The notes beneath the pieces are model-generated. The model saw only the letters and a list, made by a program, of their open reading frames with translations, had not been told where the DNA came from and searched no databases. Shown here piece after piece: positions 5,713-6,168 of a stretch of DNA of 6,168 bases (its first letter is position 1; every line of letters starts with the position of its first letter). Origin of the DNA: Spirochaetia bacterium (lineage in GTDB: Bacteria; Spirochaetota; UBA12135); the NCBI GenBank assembly GCA_003497555.1, contig DNNS01000661.1, positions 4,779 to 10,946 of the forward strand, given 5' to 3'. The translations under genes were made by a program, and so were the position numbers.

Positions 5713-6168
5713 CCGGGAAATCATTACTTTTTTTAATTCTTACACTCTTTCTGCAGCATAACATTCTCTTTTCTGCAGAAACATTAGACGAACAGGGATT
5801 TTTATTTCAGGCTCTGGAACAGGCTTATGATGTAAAAATAATAAAAACATCAATATCCTCGGCTGTTCAAAAATACCTTAAAACCAAGGAGATTTACAGT
5901 CCCAAGGCCACCCTGGGAGGTAATTACCTGCAGCAGGCAAACGACACCAATAATCCCGCTAATAAAATTCTGGAAATGAAAAATCTCAGTCTGAAAACCG
6001 GTCTATCCAAAATGTTTGTTACCGGAACAGTTCTCGGCATAGGCGCCGAGGCTTCATATTCCGATTCCCATTTCCAGACAGTTACCTATATTACCAATGC
6101 CACTAACGTTGTTTCCTATCCTATTGCCAATCCGACTTACCAGCCCAATCCGTTGATTGCGGGTTATG
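5709..6168 (+). CDS. TolC-family outer-membrane efflux protein, N-terminal 153 residues (runs off right edge)
   Basis: Start of an outer-membrane channel protein of tripartite export systems, in which a TolC-like trimer joins an inner-membrane pump through a periplasmic adaptor. Residues 1-23 form a signal peptide (MTGKSLLFLILTLFLQ then LFSA, cleavage likely before ETLDE). The mature start follows the family pattern: FLFQALEQAYD (31-41), a helix with IIKTSISSAVQKYLKTKEIYSPKATLGGNY (44-73) resembling the usual A...A....PKLSL block, then beta-strand-like residues. The segment PNPLIAGY (146-153) resembles the NPL that often precedes the L.QPLL motif, which would lie outside the window. ATG 5709 overlaps the marR stop (ATGA), with GGAG (5697-5700) 8 nt upstream inside marR, so the two are co-transcribed and probably translationally coupled. 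Adaptor and pump genes are expected downstream but not seen. About a third of the protein is present. Confidence 0.85.
   Translation, partial: MTGKSLLFLILTLFLQHNILFSAETLDEQGFLFQALEQAYDVKIIKTSISSAVQKYLKTKEIYSPKATLGGNYLQQANDTNNPANKILEMKNLSLKTGLSKMFVTGTVLGIGAEASYSDSHFQTVTYITNATNVVSYPIANPTYQPNPLIAGY

Noticed and set aside
1..6168. CRISPR array, transposon ends, tRNA or a defence system
   Set aside because: No spaced direct repeats of CRISPR type, no transposase or terminal repeats, no cloverleaf sequence and no nuclease, toxin or defence motif was found on reading both strands.

Overview
The window looks like ordinary chromosome of a Gram-negative (diderm) bacterium of moderate to low GC. The diderm reading rests on the start of a TolC-type outer-membrane efflux protein at the right edge and on a secreted multidomain protein with a FlgD-like C-terminal domain. 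Such tails are common on surface proteins of lineages such as Elusimicrobiota, Spirochaetota and related uncultivated phyla. The sequence alone does not fix the phylum. I see no tRNA, rRNA, CRISPR array, transposase or phage gene.

Left part (1-1440, minus strand): a two-gene phosphate-uptake operon. A DUF47/PhoU-like helical protein (737-1378) is followed, with a one-base TAATG stop/start overlap, by a PiT-family phosphate permease that runs off the left edge (1-737). A perfect -10 box and a GC-rich imperfect palindrome at the predicted transcription start precede the operon.

Middle (1441-2491): a doubtful small plus-strand ORF (1450-1776) of no recognised family, with a 10-bp perfect hairpin near its 3' end. 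It converges on a minus-strand class I SAM-dependent methyltransferase (1781-2491) that has clear cofactor motifs but an uncertain start.

Centre right (2613-4943, minus strand): a 776-residue secreted protein with a signal peptide, then DUF2341, a LamG/concanavalin-like domain, a PKD domain, an FN3-like domain, a beta-rich linker module and a FlgD-like C-terminal domain. It is probably a carbohydrate-binding or adhesive surface protein.

Right part (4944-6168): a 322-bp divergent intergenic region, then a MarR-family regulator (5266-5712) that overlaps by 4 bp the start of a TolC-family outer-membrane efflux protein (5709 to the edge). The marR promoter is close to the sigma70 consensus (TTGACT, 17 bp, TATAAT). 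A perfect 12-bp inverted repeat covers its -10 box and start site, a strong candidate for an autoregulatory operator controlling the efflux operon. This is the cleanest regulatory signal in the window. I did not find a convincing wholly new system; the most open items are the surface protein, the orphan small ORF and the palindromes.
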